This document shows positions 16,458 through 25,914 of a stretch of 36,532 nt of DNA, in pieces. Source of the DNA: an uncultured Desulfomonile sp. GTDB taxonomy: Bacteria; Desulfobacterota; Desulfomonilia; Desulfomonilales; Desulfomonilaceae. Within the stretch, counting starts at the first letter, position 1; each line of letters opens with the position of its first letter. The position numbers and the translations under genes are program-made. Location: the NCBI GenBank assembly GCA_903896745.1, contig CAITZA010000235.1:1-36532 (forward strand), written 5' to 3'. The notes under the pieces were generated by a model. That model was given only the letters and a program-made list of their open reading frames with translations, did not search any database and was not told where the DNA came from.

Positions 16458-16631
16458 TTAAGATTCGGGTTGATTGTTGTTGTAATATTCTTCGCTAAAG
16501 GCGTCAGCGTATTTCTTTATCCAGTCGATGACTGCATCAACCCCTAAATCTTTGCCCGCCTTTTCGGATTCAATCCATTTGTGACGCTGGATTTCGGAAT
16601 TCTGGGTTTCGAGGTATCTTTTTAAATCCAT
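16458..16631 (-). CDS. Small hypothetical protein, 57 aa
   Basis: ATG 16631 to TAA 16458 encodes a soluble, charged 57-residue protein. The core HKWIESEKAGKDLG (17-30), VDAVIDWIKKYADAF (31-45) looks like two amphipathic helices. I recall similar short proteins with a KWIESEKAG(x)DLG core in other proteobacteria, but I cannot name a function. There are no Cys residues, signal peptide or TM segments. No strong ribosome binding site is seen, which lowers confidence a little. It is transcribed divergently from tal-pgi and converges on the small RNA. Confidence 0.65.
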   Translation of the reverse strand: MDLKRYLETQNSEIQRHKWIESEKAGKDLGVDAVIDWIKKYADAFSEEYYNNNQPES

Positions 16632-16875
16632 TTTAGAACTCTAGTTAAATTGTTTTTAACGTCCGGTTTGTATAATATCATGTTTCAAATTGATAGCTTT
16701 GGAACAGATTTATGTCAAGCGGATATTGCACGAAAAACTATTGAACTGTTGAATCAGACAATCCAGGATGAACAGGGTTTCTGGTTGAGCGAAGTTTTCT
16801 GAAAGTTTCTAAGCCGCATCACCAGCGCGACTTTAGACGATCAATTTTGACAGCGTATATCTTGAGGAGGTATTG

Positions 16876-19638
16876 ATGCCGAACCAGTTACTAGATCTCA
16901 GGACGTGTGGGCAGTTTGTATGGTTGGACGATCTTGGAAGGGAATTGTTGAAATCGGGAATGCTAAATCGATTGATAACAGAGGATGGCGTTACCGGGTT
17001 GACATCCAATCCGACCATACTTCAAAAGGCTTTGAGCAGCGAAAAAATATATGATGACGAGCTTCATTCCCTGGTGGACAAGGGAGAGACATCGGTTAGG
17101 CTGTATGAAAGCCTTGTCATATCTGATGTTCGGGAGGCCGCTGACGCTTTGCGTGCCGTTTATGAATCCAGTAATGGTGAAGACGGGTATGTAAGCCTGG
17201 AAGTGTCTCCGAAGCTGGCCTATGACACGCCTGGGACTGTTGCAGAGGCCAAAAGGCTGCACGAATCCGTAAGCCGCGAGAATCTTTTGATAAAGGTTCC
17301 AACTACGTTAGAGGGGCTTGCTGCGGGGCGGGAACTGATTTCCCAGGGTATAAATGTTAATTTCACATTGATTTTTTCGGTGACTCAGTATGCGGAAGCT
17401 GTCAAGGCATACATGGAAGGTGTGGAAGCATGGCTTGAATCTGAAGGAAACCCATCCAGGCCTTACTCTGTCGCATCGTTTTTTGTCAGCAGAATAGACA
17501 CCGTAGTAGATGAGCGGCTAAAGGAGGCCACAGCCCCGGCTGCAAGGGCTGCCGTGACCGACATGTTCGGCAAGGCTTCTATCGCCAATGCGCGACTTGC
17601 TTACGAACATTTTGATTCAAGCTTTAATAGCGACAAGGGTGTTTCACTCATGAACAGGGGGATGCGCGTTCAAAGGCTTCTCTGGGCGAGCACTAGCGCC
17701 AAGAATCCGGCTTATCCCGACACATACTATGTAGATAATCTTCTCTGGCCACAAACCATCAATACGCTCCCGGTTGTTACTCTTAACGCCTACAGGGATC
17801 ACGGGTCGCTGGAGAAAAAAAATCAAATGAGTGTCGAGGAGGCGGAGCGGATATTCGAGAGACTTGAAGCGCTTCATCTGAACATTGACGATATTACGGA
17901 GCGACTGCTTGAGGATGGGATCAGGGCGTTCGCTGATTCCTACGACGCTCTACTGCAGGAAGTAGGGAAAAAGCGGATACGCCTGCTGCGAGGCTGGGGA
18001 CATCGTTCGGCATCTCTGGGAGGATTAAAGGATAGGGTGGACAGCGCCCTTGAAGCTTTTGACAGGAACAGGATTCCGGAGCGTATCTGGAACTGTGAAC
18101 CGGACATTTGGACAGACGATGCAGCCGGCCAAAAGGAGATAACCCAGAGACTTGGATGGTTGCATGTTGTAGAAACCATGATCGGCGAAAAGTCTAAACT
18201 GGAGGAGTTTGCATCCGAAATCAAGGATGCAGGATTCAAGACGGCCGTATTGATAGGAATGGGCGGAAGCAGTTTGGCGCCTGAGGTATTTACCAAAACA
18301 TTTGGGGTCGCTGACGGTTTTATCGAATTAAAGGTTGCGGACACTACGGTTCCGTCTACGATTCTCGAAATTGAGCGTAGCCTGGATCTTCGTAGAACAC
18401 TTTTTATCATAAGCAGCAAATCTGGTGGCACAATAGAAGTAATGTCGCTTTACAAGTATTTCAGACAAAAGATGTATGAAATACTTGGAGACAACTTTGG
18501 ACAGAACTTTGTGGCGATTACGGATCCTGGAACGAGTTTGGGTAAACTAGCTGCGGAAAACACGTTCAGGAAAACATTCCTCAACCCTCCCGACATCGGA
18601 GGACGTTTTAGCGCCTTGTCATATTTTGGCCTGGTTCCAGCGGCTCTTCTTGGACTCGACATTGATTTTCTGCTCACCCGTTCATCACAGGCCGTTGAAG
18701 CTTCGGGCCCGGAAACACCTTCCCTGGAGAGTCCGGGAGTTTGGCTTGGGGTCATAATGGGAGAAGCAGCCCTTTGCGGTCGAGACAAACTCTCCCTGAT
18801 CATCTCACCGGGCGCATCAAGTTTTGGTTGCTGGCTGGAGCAACTGATCGCCGAGAGCACTGGAAAAGATGGGAAAGGTATAATCCCTATAGATAGTGAA
18901 CCCATAGGATCAGCAGATGTTTATGGTGATGACCGACTTTTCGTTTATATGAGACTGGACGGGGATCCAACTTATGACAAGGCGGTTAGCGATCTTGAGA
19001 GGGCGGGTCATCCTGTTGTAACCCTGAGGCTACACTGCAATTATGATTTGGGCAGGGAGATATTTCGTTACGAGTTTGCCACTGCTGCTTCGGGGGTAAC
19101 ACTGGGTATTAACCCTTTTGACCAGCCCAATGTGCAGGAATCGAAAGATATTACCGGAAAGATCCTGGCCGCTTACACAAATGAGGGTAAGACACCGGAT
19201 TCTGACAAGCTTGATCCGCGTTCATCCTCCTTTCCAGCACAGATCAAGGAATTTCTGAGCAGCGTCCAGGATGGCGATTACCTCGCATTTAACGCATTCA
19301 TCCATCCTTCAGATTTTGCCTGTAAATGCCTCCAGGAGGCAAGAGCGTTGATCAGGGACCGTTCTAGGGTGGCTACCACTCTGGGATTTGGTCCGAGGTA
19401 CCTGCACTCCACCGGACAAATTCACAAAGGCGGCGCGGACAAAGGTGTTTTCATAGTTGTGACAATCGAGGAACCCGAGGATATTCAGGTTCCAGGCGAG
19501 GCCTATACATTCGGAACGTTGAAAAAAGCTCAATCCATTGGAGATTTCCTGGCGCTAAAAAATCGGGGCAGACGGGTGATACGGGTTCATCTGTCAGACG
19601 AAACTGATCTGGAAAAACTGGTGGAAGCTCTGCGATAA
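16876..19638 (+). CDS. Bifunctional transaldolase / glucose-6-phosphate isomerase
   Basis: A 920-aa fusion. The N-terminal transaldolase domain (about 1-365) has the Schiff-base lysine K140 in NLLIKVPTT and the GVTGLTSNPTI block (38-48). The C-terminal isomerase (about 375-920) has GMGGSS (461-466) and the phosphate-binding SSKSGGT (513-519). Together they link the non-oxidative pentose phosphate pathway (sedoheptulose-7-P + GAP to erythrose-4-P + fructose-6-P) to glucose-6-P. Such fusions are known in several bacterial groups. ATG 16876 follows AGGAGG (16865-16870) closely. Both active sites look intact. Confidence 0.95.
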   Translation: MPNQLLDLRTCGQFVWLDDLGRELLKSGMLNRLITEDGVTGLTSNPTILQKALSSEKIYDDELHSLVDKGETSVRLYESLVISDVREAADALRAVYESSNGEDGYVSLEVSPKLAYDTPGTVAEAKRLHESVSRENLLIKVPTTLEGLAAGRELISQGINVNFTLIFSVTQYAEAVKAYMEGVEAWLESEGNPSRPYSVASFFVSRIDTVVDERLKEATAPAARAAVTDMFGKASIANARLAYEHFDSSFNSDKGVSLMNRGMRVQRLLWASTSAKNPAYPDTYYVDNLLWPQTINTLPVVTLNAYRDHGSLEKKNQMSVEEAERIFERLEALHLNIDDITERLLEDGIRAFADSYDALLQEVGKKRIRLLRGWGHRSASLGGLKDRVDSALEAFDRNRIPERIWNCEPDIWTDDAAGQKEITQRLGWLHVVETMIGEKSKLEEFASEIKDAGFKTAVLIGMGGSSLAPEVFTKTFGVADGFIELKVADTTVPSTILEIERSLDLRRTLFIISSKSGGTIEVMSLYKYFRQKMYEILGDNFGQNFVAITDPGTSLGKLAAENTFRKTFLNPPDIGGRFSALSYFGLVPAALLGLDIDFLLTRSSQAVEASGPETPSLESPGVWLGVIMGEAALCGRDKLSLIISPGASSFGCWLEQLIAESTGKDGKGIIPIDSEPIGSADVYGDDRLFVYMRLDGDPTYDKAVSDLERAGHPVVTLRLHCNYDLGREIFRYEFATAASGVTLGINPFDQPNVQESKDITGKILAAYTNEGKTPDSDKLDPRSSSFPAQIKEFLSSVQDGDYLAFNAFIHPSDFACKCLQEARALIRDRSRVATTLGFGPRYLHSTGQIHKGGADKGVFIVVTIEEPEDIQVPGEAYTFGTLKKAQSIGDFLALKNRGRRVIRVHLSDETDLEKLVEALR

Positions 19639-19662
19639 CAGTTTAAAGAAGTCGTAATCACG

Positions 19663-20460
19663 ATGCATGTTAACTCTTTCAAAATATCAAGGTTTTACGA
19701 TCCGTCGCTCTGGGCGTTGCTGGTCCTGATACTGACAGCCATACCTGTTCATTTTTGGGACCGGCAAATATTCATGTTTCTGAATGGATCACATACTCCA
19801 CTCACTGACATTTTCTGGCTATCGTTTACAACATTGGGAGATGGTCTGTTAATATGTATGATTCTAGGGTGTTTTTTATTGATAAATCCTAGGATAGCAA
19901 TTGCTGGATTAGCCGTGTTCCTGTTGGCGTCCATTGTGGTCAATCTCGTAAAATATATGATTCCTTCGGCGAGGCCACTGGAATTAATGCAGATTGTGCA
20001 TGTAACTGGCCCGGCGCTTCGCTGGGGAAGTTTTCCATCGGGCCATACAGCGGCTGGTTTGTCCGCTTCGCTGGTCTTGATGAGCTATGCCCATGGTTAT
20101 TCCATGAAAGTCATGGTAAGCCTTATCGCTGTACTGATAGGGCTTTCCAGAATCTTCGTTGGGGCGCATTTTCCGTCGGACGTCCTGTGGGGGGCTATTT
20201 GTGCAATTACAACATATTATATTGTCAGGATCACGATATGGTCCAAAATCGAAACAATTACTCCGGATCGTCCGGATTTCAGCGTCAAACTGTTCAGGTC
20301 AGCATTTTTTTTGCAATGTGGTTTAAGCCTTTTTGGTCTCTTGGTCTACTCGATCAGGTTTTCGGAATATCCACCGGCGGGGGTTGCCATCAGCGTCGGA
20401 GTTATTGCTTTTGTGTGCATAAAATTGTTTGAGATCGCTCCACTTTCCGGTAATGACTGA
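19663..20460 (+). CDS. PAP2-family membrane phosphatase
   Basis: A 265-aa integral membrane protein of the phosphatidic acid phosphatase type 2 / haloperoxidase superfamily. The three motifs are complete: K97-x6-R104-P105, PSGH (125-128, catalytic H128), and SR(162-163)-x5-H169-x3-D173. About six to seven TM helices surround them, with active residues expected on the periplasmic side. Members dephosphorylate undecaprenyl pyrophosphate, phosphatidylglycerophosphate or lipid A; which one applies here cannot be decided. It starts 24 bp after tal-pgi, probably in the same transcript, although the ribosome binding site (AAGAAG) is weak. Confidence 0.88.
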   Translation: MHVNSFKISRFYDPSLWALLVLILTAIPVHFWDRQIFMFLNGSHTPLTDIFWLSFTTLGDGLLICMILGCFLLINPRIAIAGLAVFLLASIVVNLVKYMIPSARPLELMQIVHVTGPALRWGSFPSGHTAAGLSASLVLMSYAHGYSMKVMVSLIAVLIGLSRIFVGAHFPSDVLWGAICAITTYYIVRITIWSKIETITPDRPDFSVKLFRSAFFLQCGLSLFGLLVYSIRFSEYPPAGVAISVGVIAFVCIKLFEIAPLSGND

Positions 20461-20532
20461 TGTGAGTCAAAGTGTTGAAAATAGCATAATGAAATGACCT
20501 GGTTTTTTAGAATCAACCGGCAGGAATAATCG

Positions 20533-20943
20533 TCAGCGAAGAGCCATATTTAGCCCTGCATCAGAATTTACCATTTTATTAAGGGTCTGAAACAGTGTTT
20601 TTATTTCAATTGGTTTCTCCAGTATAGCGTTGACTTTGTACTCAGAATAGGCTTCCTCCGGCGACATCTCTTTTACCCAGGCAGTCAAAATAACAAATTT
20701 CGGTTTTGGCCTATGAGTGTTTGTGAACATTTCTTCAACTCTCCTGGCTACCTCTAGCCCATCCATCTCACCCATTTCCAAATCACTTACAATAATGTCA
20801 ATTTCGGTGTCCTGGAGTACGGCGAGACCTTCGGTTCCCGTACTGGCGACGAAAACCACTGCGCCATAATTGCGTAAAGCCCGACTGCAAAAATCAACAA
20901 GATATTCGTCATCATCAATCCACAGTATTCGTAGTGGTTTCAT
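20533..20943 (-). CDS. Stand-alone receiver-domain response regulator
   Basis: A 136-aa protein that is almost entirely one CheY-like receiver domain. The acidic pocket is D10-D12, the phospho-acceptor is D54 in VSDLEMGEMDG, the switch Thr is T87 in LTAW and the conserved lysine is K110 in LEKP. There is no output domain, so it would act by protein contact or as a phosphorelay intermediate. No histidine kinase gene is in the window. ATG 20943 is chosen to begin directly at the first strand; a GTG at 20961 would add six residues. It lies downstream of lptF on the same strand. Confidence 0.87.
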   Translation of the reverse strand: MKPLRILWIDDDEYLVDFCSRALRNYGAVVFVASTGTEGLAVLQDTEIDIIVSDLEMGEMDGLEVARRVEEMFTNTHRPKPKFVILTAWVKEMSPEEAYSEYKVNAILEKPIEIKTLFQTLNKMVNSDAGLNMALR

Positions 20944-21057
20944 AATCGTGGAGCCTGTCACAGTGTCAGCTAAGGGAATTATAAATGATCATGCCACAAA
21001 TGGGACAGTATCTCAGCAAAAAAAATGAACAATTGCGACGATAGCGGGAAACAATTT

Positions 21058-22266
21058 CTACCCTTTCAGTCTTCTGAGAAAACCTTGCATAGTGACCAGT
21101 ACTTTGGGAATCCTTTCCTTCTGGACAATTAGGGTAAAATATGATCCTAGAAGTATGAAAGCAATTGCTGGGATAGGCAATATGAATTCCGCTGGGGCCA
21201 ATCCTGATCTTACGATGCGTTCGGTGGCCAGTGTAAGGGCATAATAGGCGAACACGGCCACAAGGCCCACCGATACGTTGTTCAAGCGACTTCTGCCGAG
21301 ATTCAAAACACCTAGCGGAAACGCCATAAACGCTAACGCCACGCAGGACAGCGGATGGGTGAAGCGCTGCGTTATGAGAAGGCTGGCCTGAATTCGGGCT
21401 CGCGCATAAAAAGAACGCGAAACCTGGTCGTCAGAATCTTTAAGTGGTGGTAAAGAATCGATGCGTTTGCGAATATCACTTATCGAAAGTTCTTCAAGTG
21501 ATTTGGGCGCCTGTTCCAGCACATTGGATTCCAGAGGATACCTGAATACATAGGTTTCAAATGCCAGAGCTCCTGTCGAATCACCAAGGTGATCCTCACG
21601 CAGTATGACACCATCACGTAAATCAAGGACAAAAGCCTTACCCTCAGGGTCCGGAGAGACTTTGCCCTTCTTGGCGATAACGATGCTGATTTCTTTGGGG
21701 TTTGATGACTCCCTGAGGTATATTTTACTCATGATGCCTGTTGAACTGTCGATTTTTTCGACGTAAAGCATCAGGTTCTTAAGTTTATCAAAAAAAACTC
21801 CCTCTTCTATTCCGGCGTCAATTCTCTTGGTCAACGCCTCCTGCATCAGACGTTTACCTTCGGAAATCCCTTTTGGTATGAGCCACATCGTACAAAGCAT
21901 GCTAATCGCAAAACCAAGAACGCATATAAAAAAGACTGGTGGCGCCATTCGGAGAATCGATATGCCGGCCGCCTTGATGGCCTGTATTTCATTATCCGCT
22001 GCAAGTCGGCCCAAACCGAGCAATATTCCGGATGTTATAGATAGAGGAGCTACTGTGACCAAGGCGCCAGGAAGAGCATTTATAAGAACCTGAAACAGAA
22101 TCATTGTCAATTCAAGACCTGACTCCATCCCCCTCTGCAGCAATGGCAGAAAACCGGCAATCAGGCCCGCCCCAAGAAATATCGCAAACGAAAACAGGGA
22201 AGACGCTGCTATCTCACGTAGAATGTACCGGTCCAGGATGCGGGTCCCAATCAAAAAAGTCTCCAT
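21058..22266 (-). CDS. LPS export ABC transporter permease LptF/LptG family
   Basis: A 402-aa YjgP/YjgQ-family permease. Three TM helices are N-terminal (about 18-40, 60-85, 105-130), followed by a ~150-aa periplasmic beta-jellyroll-like domain. Three further TM helices are C-terminal (about 305-325, 333-350, 360-382). In the Lpt complex, LptF and LptG extract LPS from the inner membrane and pass it to LptC/A/D using LptB ATPase. The N-terminal ILDRYILREI favours the LptF branch, but I cannot exclude LptG. Its usual partner is not adjacent. A good promoter lies 23 bp upstream. Confidence 0.88.
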   Translation of the reverse strand: METFLIGTRILDRYILREIAASSLFSFAIFLGAGLIAGFLPLLQRGMESGLELTMILFQVLINALPGALVTVAPLSITSGILLGLGRLAADNEIQAIKAAGISILRMAPPVFFICVLGFAISMLCTMWLIPKGISEGKRLMQEALTKRIDAGIEEGVFFDKLKNLMLYVEKIDSSTGIMSKIYLRESSNPKEISIVIAKKGKVSPDPEGKAFVLDLRDGVILREDHLGDSTGALAFETYVFRYPLESNVLEQAPKSLEELSISDIRKRIDSLPPLKDSDDQVSRSFYARARIQASLLITQRFTHPLSCVALAFMAFPLGVLNLGRSRLNNVSVGLVAVFAYYALTLATERIVRSGLAPAEFILPIPAIAFILLGSYFTLIVQKERIPKVLVTMQGFLRRLKG

Positions 22267-22288
22267 TCATGACCTAAATAATTATCTT

Positions 22289-22318
22289 ATTATAAATCCC
22301 AATTAGTGTCGATGACAA
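22289..22318 (-). promoter_or_regulatory. Candidate promoter of lptF-like gene
   Basis: On the minus strand TTGTCA (22313-22318), an 18-nt spacer and the consensus TATAAT (22289-22294). It would start transcription about 15-20 nt before the ATG at 22266. Confidence 0.5.
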
Positions 22319-22485
22319 CAAAGGAAATCCAAACCATTTCTTGTCAACAAACCTGATTTGAAATATTACATAAATTCGTTTTTTGTTCTCGAATTTTCGG
22401 CGCTGGGAATGCGACATGTCATGCGGATGCGGTGTCCGGGCAATTGAAGCTGCAATGGAGAATCATACGGTGGTAGAGAGTTTTT

Positions 22486-24144
22486 ATGATGGGTTGTGAT
22501 AATTCCAGGATTTTTTATATTAGAGCGGGTTTCTGGATAATCGGATTGAGTGTGGGTTGTTTGTCAGCCTATACGGGTCGCTACTTCCAGAATAATGACG
22601 CAATGGTTTATGTCGAGATAGGTGAGGCATTGTGGACGGGCAGATGGTGGGATGCCGCGAACTTTACCTTCAGTCCGGTTTACGGCCTAATGGTGAGAAT
22701 ATTTCAAGCCCTCATCCAAACCAACCCCGAAAACGAAATTATAATTCTAAAAGCGCTTAATATATTGATACTTGCGGTGTCAATGTTGTCCTTCGAAATT
22801 CTTTTGTCAGTTGTCAGGCGTTTGTGGGGCGAAAATAATCTTTCTGGCGACAAGCCGCTCGACTGGTGTTCCATCACGGCAATATGTTATTCGGTTTTTC
22901 TGGTAGCGGCGCTCGTTTCGGTGAGAACCCGTCTAATTAATCCGGACATGTTGGTAATGGCCATTTCATTCATCTGCATGTCAATCATTGTCTCCATATC
23001 CCGGGGAAATCTTGACTATTCCACGTTTGTAGGGTTGGGCGCTGCAATCGGTATGGGATATTTGACCAAGGCTTTTTTTTTCCTGTACAGTCCGGCTCTG
23101 CTAATTGCAGCGGGTTTATCATGCAATTCCGCCAGGAAAGCTTTCCCCCGCTGTGTAATTGCGTTAGTAGTGGCTCTTGTAATTTCGGCGCCATTGTTGA
23201 TTGGCCTGTCCATAAAAAAAGGCTCATTTTCTTACGGAGAGGGCGGTCGCCATGTATATGCCATCCTCTTTGGATCAAAAGGCGATCCGCTTTTCCCCGG
23301 CCTTGTCCTCAATGATTCTCCAAGGACGGTCCAATATCAATACGGCGTTCAAGTTACCAGACCATTAACATTTGATGTTACCTACTGGACAATAGGGGTT
23401 CAGCCGGAACTTGCAATCAAGGGGCTGCTGGTATTGTTCTCGCAAAACTTTGCGGAGGTATTTGTCCAATCACCCTGGCTCTTTTTTATTATAGCCTGGT
23501 ATTTATTGAAAATAAAATTGGGTTCTGTGAAATTCACTCCGGTGATGCCCATGTCTGTCCAGTTGGTTTTGGTGGTTCTGGGAGTTCTAGGCGTTGCGCT
23601 ATTTGCTCTGGTAGCCATGGAACCACGATATGTGGCCCCGTTCGTATGTTGCTTTTCTGTAGGACTTTGTTTGTCGGTGAGAACCCTGCCAACTTACGGT
23701 TGGAAGCATAAGCTAATGTCCTGGAGTTCATACGGATTGGCGTCCGTTCTGATACTTTTCGTGCTCGACTCTGCAATTGACCAGTCCTACCGTGGGCTGG
23801 TGTCAACACCGAAAAAGGCATCCTACAAAGAGTCTTTCGAAGAAAATGTTGCGGTCAGGGAAACTCTTGGCAAAAATAATATATTGCCTGGGGACAAAAT
23901 TGCCGTGATAGGCAGTCCACCGTTTCAATGGGCAAGAATGGCGGGATTAAAAATTACAGGCGAAATCCTGTATCAGGAAGAGTTTCTCAAAGCCGACAGG
24001 TTGCAAAGGTCATTGGCTATTGAATCTTTGAGAAAGGCCGGATACAGGGCCGTGATTGCGATAGGCGCTGACTACGAACGATTACATCCAGAAGGATGGT
24101 CAAAGATATCGGGGACGCGAGACTTTCATTTTTACCTTTTCTAA
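22486..24144 (+). CDS. GT-C-type (PMT/ArnT-like) membrane glycosyltransferase
   Basis: A 552-aa protein with about ten or more hydrophobic segments. The first extracytoplasmic loop carries an Asp in NNDAMVYVEIGEALWTGRWW, the position of the catalytic Asp in GT-C enzymes, followed by FSPVYGLMVRIFQ. The C-terminal ~130 residues form a soluble domain (LGKNNILPGDKIAVIGSPPFQWARM). Enzymes of this shape use polyprenyl-phosphate sugars to modify lipids, glycans or proteins at the periplasmic face. Donor and acceptor are unknown and no polysaccharide cluster surrounds it. ATG 22486 is followed by a second ATG; GAGAG lies about 5 nt upstream. Confidence 0.72.
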   Translation: MMGCDNSRIFYIRAGFWIIGLSVGCLSAYTGRYFQNNDAMVYVEIGEALWTGRWWDAANFTFSPVYGLMVRIFQALIQTNPENEIIILKALNILILAVSMLSFEILLSVVRRLWGENNLSGDKPLDWCSITAICYSVFLVAALVSVRTRLINPDMLVMAISFICMSIIVSISRGNLDYSTFVGLGAAIGMGYLTKAFFFLYSPALLIAAGLSCNSARKAFPRCVIALVVALVISAPLLIGLSIKKGSFSYGEGGRHVYAILFGSKGDPLFPGLVLNDSPRTVQYQYGVQVTRPLTFDVTYWTIGVQPELAIKGLLVLFSQNFAEVFVQSPWLFFIIAWYLLKIKLGSVKFTPVMPMSVQLVLVVLGVLGVALFALVAMEPRYVAPFVCCFSVGLCLSVRTLPTYGWKHKLMSWSSYGLASVLILFVLDSAIDQSYRGLVSTPKKASYKESFEENVAVRETLGKNNILPGDKIAVIGSPPFQWARMAGLKITGEILYQEEFLKADRLQRSLAIESLRKAGYRAVIAIGADYERLHPEGWSKISGTRDFHFYLF

Positions 24145-24153
24145 TAAAATGCC

Positions 24154-24174
24154 CAGGTTTCACAGTGTAACCTG
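24154..24174. terminator. Weak bidirectional terminator
   Basis: CAGGTT (24154-24159) pairs with AACCTG (24169-24174) between two convergent genes. On the minus strand it is followed by GGGCATTTTATT; on the plus strand no close T run follows. Confidence 0.35.
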
Positions 24175-24259
24175 TTAGTCTGCGCCCGTTCGGTTTTTTA
24201 ATGGAGCTATCCAATTCAGCAAACGGCATTTGACCGACTGGAACGAATTTTTTCTATAT

Positions 24260-25900
24260 CTATTTCTTGTCTTTTTCCACTCTACGTTTTTCCTCCTCCC
24301 TGATTTCTCGCCGGAGCAGTTTGCCGACCTTCGATTTAGGCAACATATCTCTGAATTCAATGTATGATGGAACCTTGTAGGAGGCAAGCTGAGATGAGCA
24401 CCAGTTGATCAGTTCCGCAGCGCCTACACCCTTGGCGTCGTCTTTCAGCACCACGATAGCCTTGATTCTTTCGCCGACCTTTTTGTCAGGAACCCCGATG
24501 ACGCACGCTCCAACCACTACGGGATGATCCTGAAGAACGGCTTCGACTTCAGAAGCTGACACTCGGTACCCCTTGTGCTTCAGAATATCCGCAGACCTCT
24601 CTACATAGAATATTTCGCCGGTGTCGCTGCCTCGAACAAAATCATTGGTCCTATAGAATATTTCTGATCCGATTTTCACAAATGAGGCCGTTGTTTCGCT
24701 AGCCTTATTAAGATACTCTTTAATGGAATGCTCGGAAGTGACCATCAGTTCGCCGACTTGGCCGACAGGAACGGGCATAACGGTTTCGGGATCTATGATT
24801 AAAGGTTTGCGAGACGGTAGCGGGAAGCCTATTGACATAGGCGCTGGGTCTCCGGCGCCAAGTGGGGAATAGGATACGTGCCCCGCCTCGGTTGATCCGT
24901 ATACTTGATATATAGGCACATTCGCGCGTTGTTTCCATCTGTGCAATACTTCCCTGGGAAGAACGTCACCTCCACAAAAGCAGTATTTCAGAGAACTAAT
25001 GTCATAAGTGTCCTGACGATCATTTTCCAGAATCATTCGGTAAAGAGCCGGGACTCCCAACATCCATCGCACCTTACGCCTTTCAATCTCCATCAGGATA
25101 GCGTCTACCTGTGGGACAGGCATCAGCACCGTCGTTGCGCCCACGTTGAGACCTACGGCCATGAACAAGCCCAAGGCCATGATGTGAAAAAGAGGGTTTA
25201 TGGCGATATAGACATCTTTACCGTGTTGCAAGTGCCCCACGGTCAGCCAGTCAGTAATATCATTTACGTAAGAAGTGTGTCCCCAATGATTGCCCGGCAC
25301 TCCCTTGGGGAAGCCCGTTGTGCCTCCGGTATAAAGAATGTACGAAAGGTCCTGGACAGGGTCTATGGATACTTCAGGAGGATTGGCGGGATTTTTCAAC
25401 AATGTTTTGAATGACATTGTCTCATTTCCGCCTTTTACGGTACCATGAGGAGTCTTGTCAAACAGATACGCTACGGTCCTTTTAGTAATTGAGACCATAT
25501 CGATAAGGTTTGTGTAAATTATTTTTTCGAGAGAGGTTTTGTCGAAAACCTCCTTGACGTAGCCATAGTTGGTGTCATGACAAACAATGGCCCGAGCGCC
25601 GGAATCGTTCACCATGTATTCGAGTTCATGAGAGGTATAAATGGGAGAAACAAGGACCACGACCAGTCCAAGCCTCTGTGCGGCAAGGAACGAGATGACA
25701 AACTGGACGCAGTTCGATAGGTATAGAATAACGCGGTCCCCTTTCTTGAGCCCGAGTCCTGCCAAACCAGTGGCGAACCGATTGACCATGCCATGCAGTT
25801 TACGGTACGAAAATTTTTCTCCAAGAAATATTATTGCAATATTGTTTGGGTATGTTTCGCAAGATTTTTCAAAACGACTGAAAGTAAGTTCCGGCTTCAT
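24260..25900 (-). CDS. AMP-dependent acyl-CoA ligase of the liv-type operon
   Basis: A 546-aa adenylate-forming enzyme (fatty or aryl acid-CoA ligase group) that makes acyl-CoA from a free acid, ATP and CoA. The AMP-binding loop YTGGTTGFPKG is at 190-200, the second motif is YGSTEAG, the hinge region FYVERSADILKHKGYRVS follows, and the catalytic lysine is K527 in PKSKVGKLLR. The last residues are a charged Lys/Glu tail. GGAGG lies about 6 nt before ATG 25900, and the gene begins 14 bp after livF. That position suggests it activates the acid brought in by the transporter. Substrate specificity cannot be read from the sequence. Confidence 0.9.
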   Translation of the reverse strand: MKPELTFSRFEKSCETYPNNIAIIFLGEKFSYRKLHGMVNRFATGLAGLGLKKGDRVILYLSNCVQFVISFLAAQRLGLVVVLVSPIYTSHELEYMVNDSGARAIVCHDTNYGYVKEVFDKTSLEKIIYTNLIDMVSITKRTVAYLFDKTPHGTVKGGNETMSFKTLLKNPANPPEVSIDPVQDLSYILYTGGTTGFPKGVPGNHWGHTSYVNDITDWLTVGHLQHGKDVYIAINPLFHIMALGLFMAVGLNVGATTVLMPVPQVDAILMEIERRKVRWMLGVPALYRMILENDRQDTYDISSLKYCFCGGDVLPREVLHRWKQRANVPIYQVYGSTEAGHVSYSPLGAGDPAPMSIGFPLPSRKPLIIDPETVMPVPVGQVGELMVTSEHSIKEYLNKASETTASFVKIGSEIFYRTNDFVRGSDTGEIFYVERSADILKHKGYRVSASEVEAVLQDHPVVVGACVIGVPDKKVGERIKAIVVLKDDAKGVGAAELINWCSSQLASYKVPSYIEFRDMLPKSKVGKLLRREIREEEKRRVEKDKK

Positions 25901-25914
25901 TGTCCGCCTCCAAT

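Noticed and set aside
16680-16802. A 40-codon plus-strand frame 4 nt after a perfect TATAAT (16671-16676).
   Set aside because: No ribosome binding site, poor -35 spacing and no recognisable family. A leaderless peptide cannot be excluded but is unsupported.
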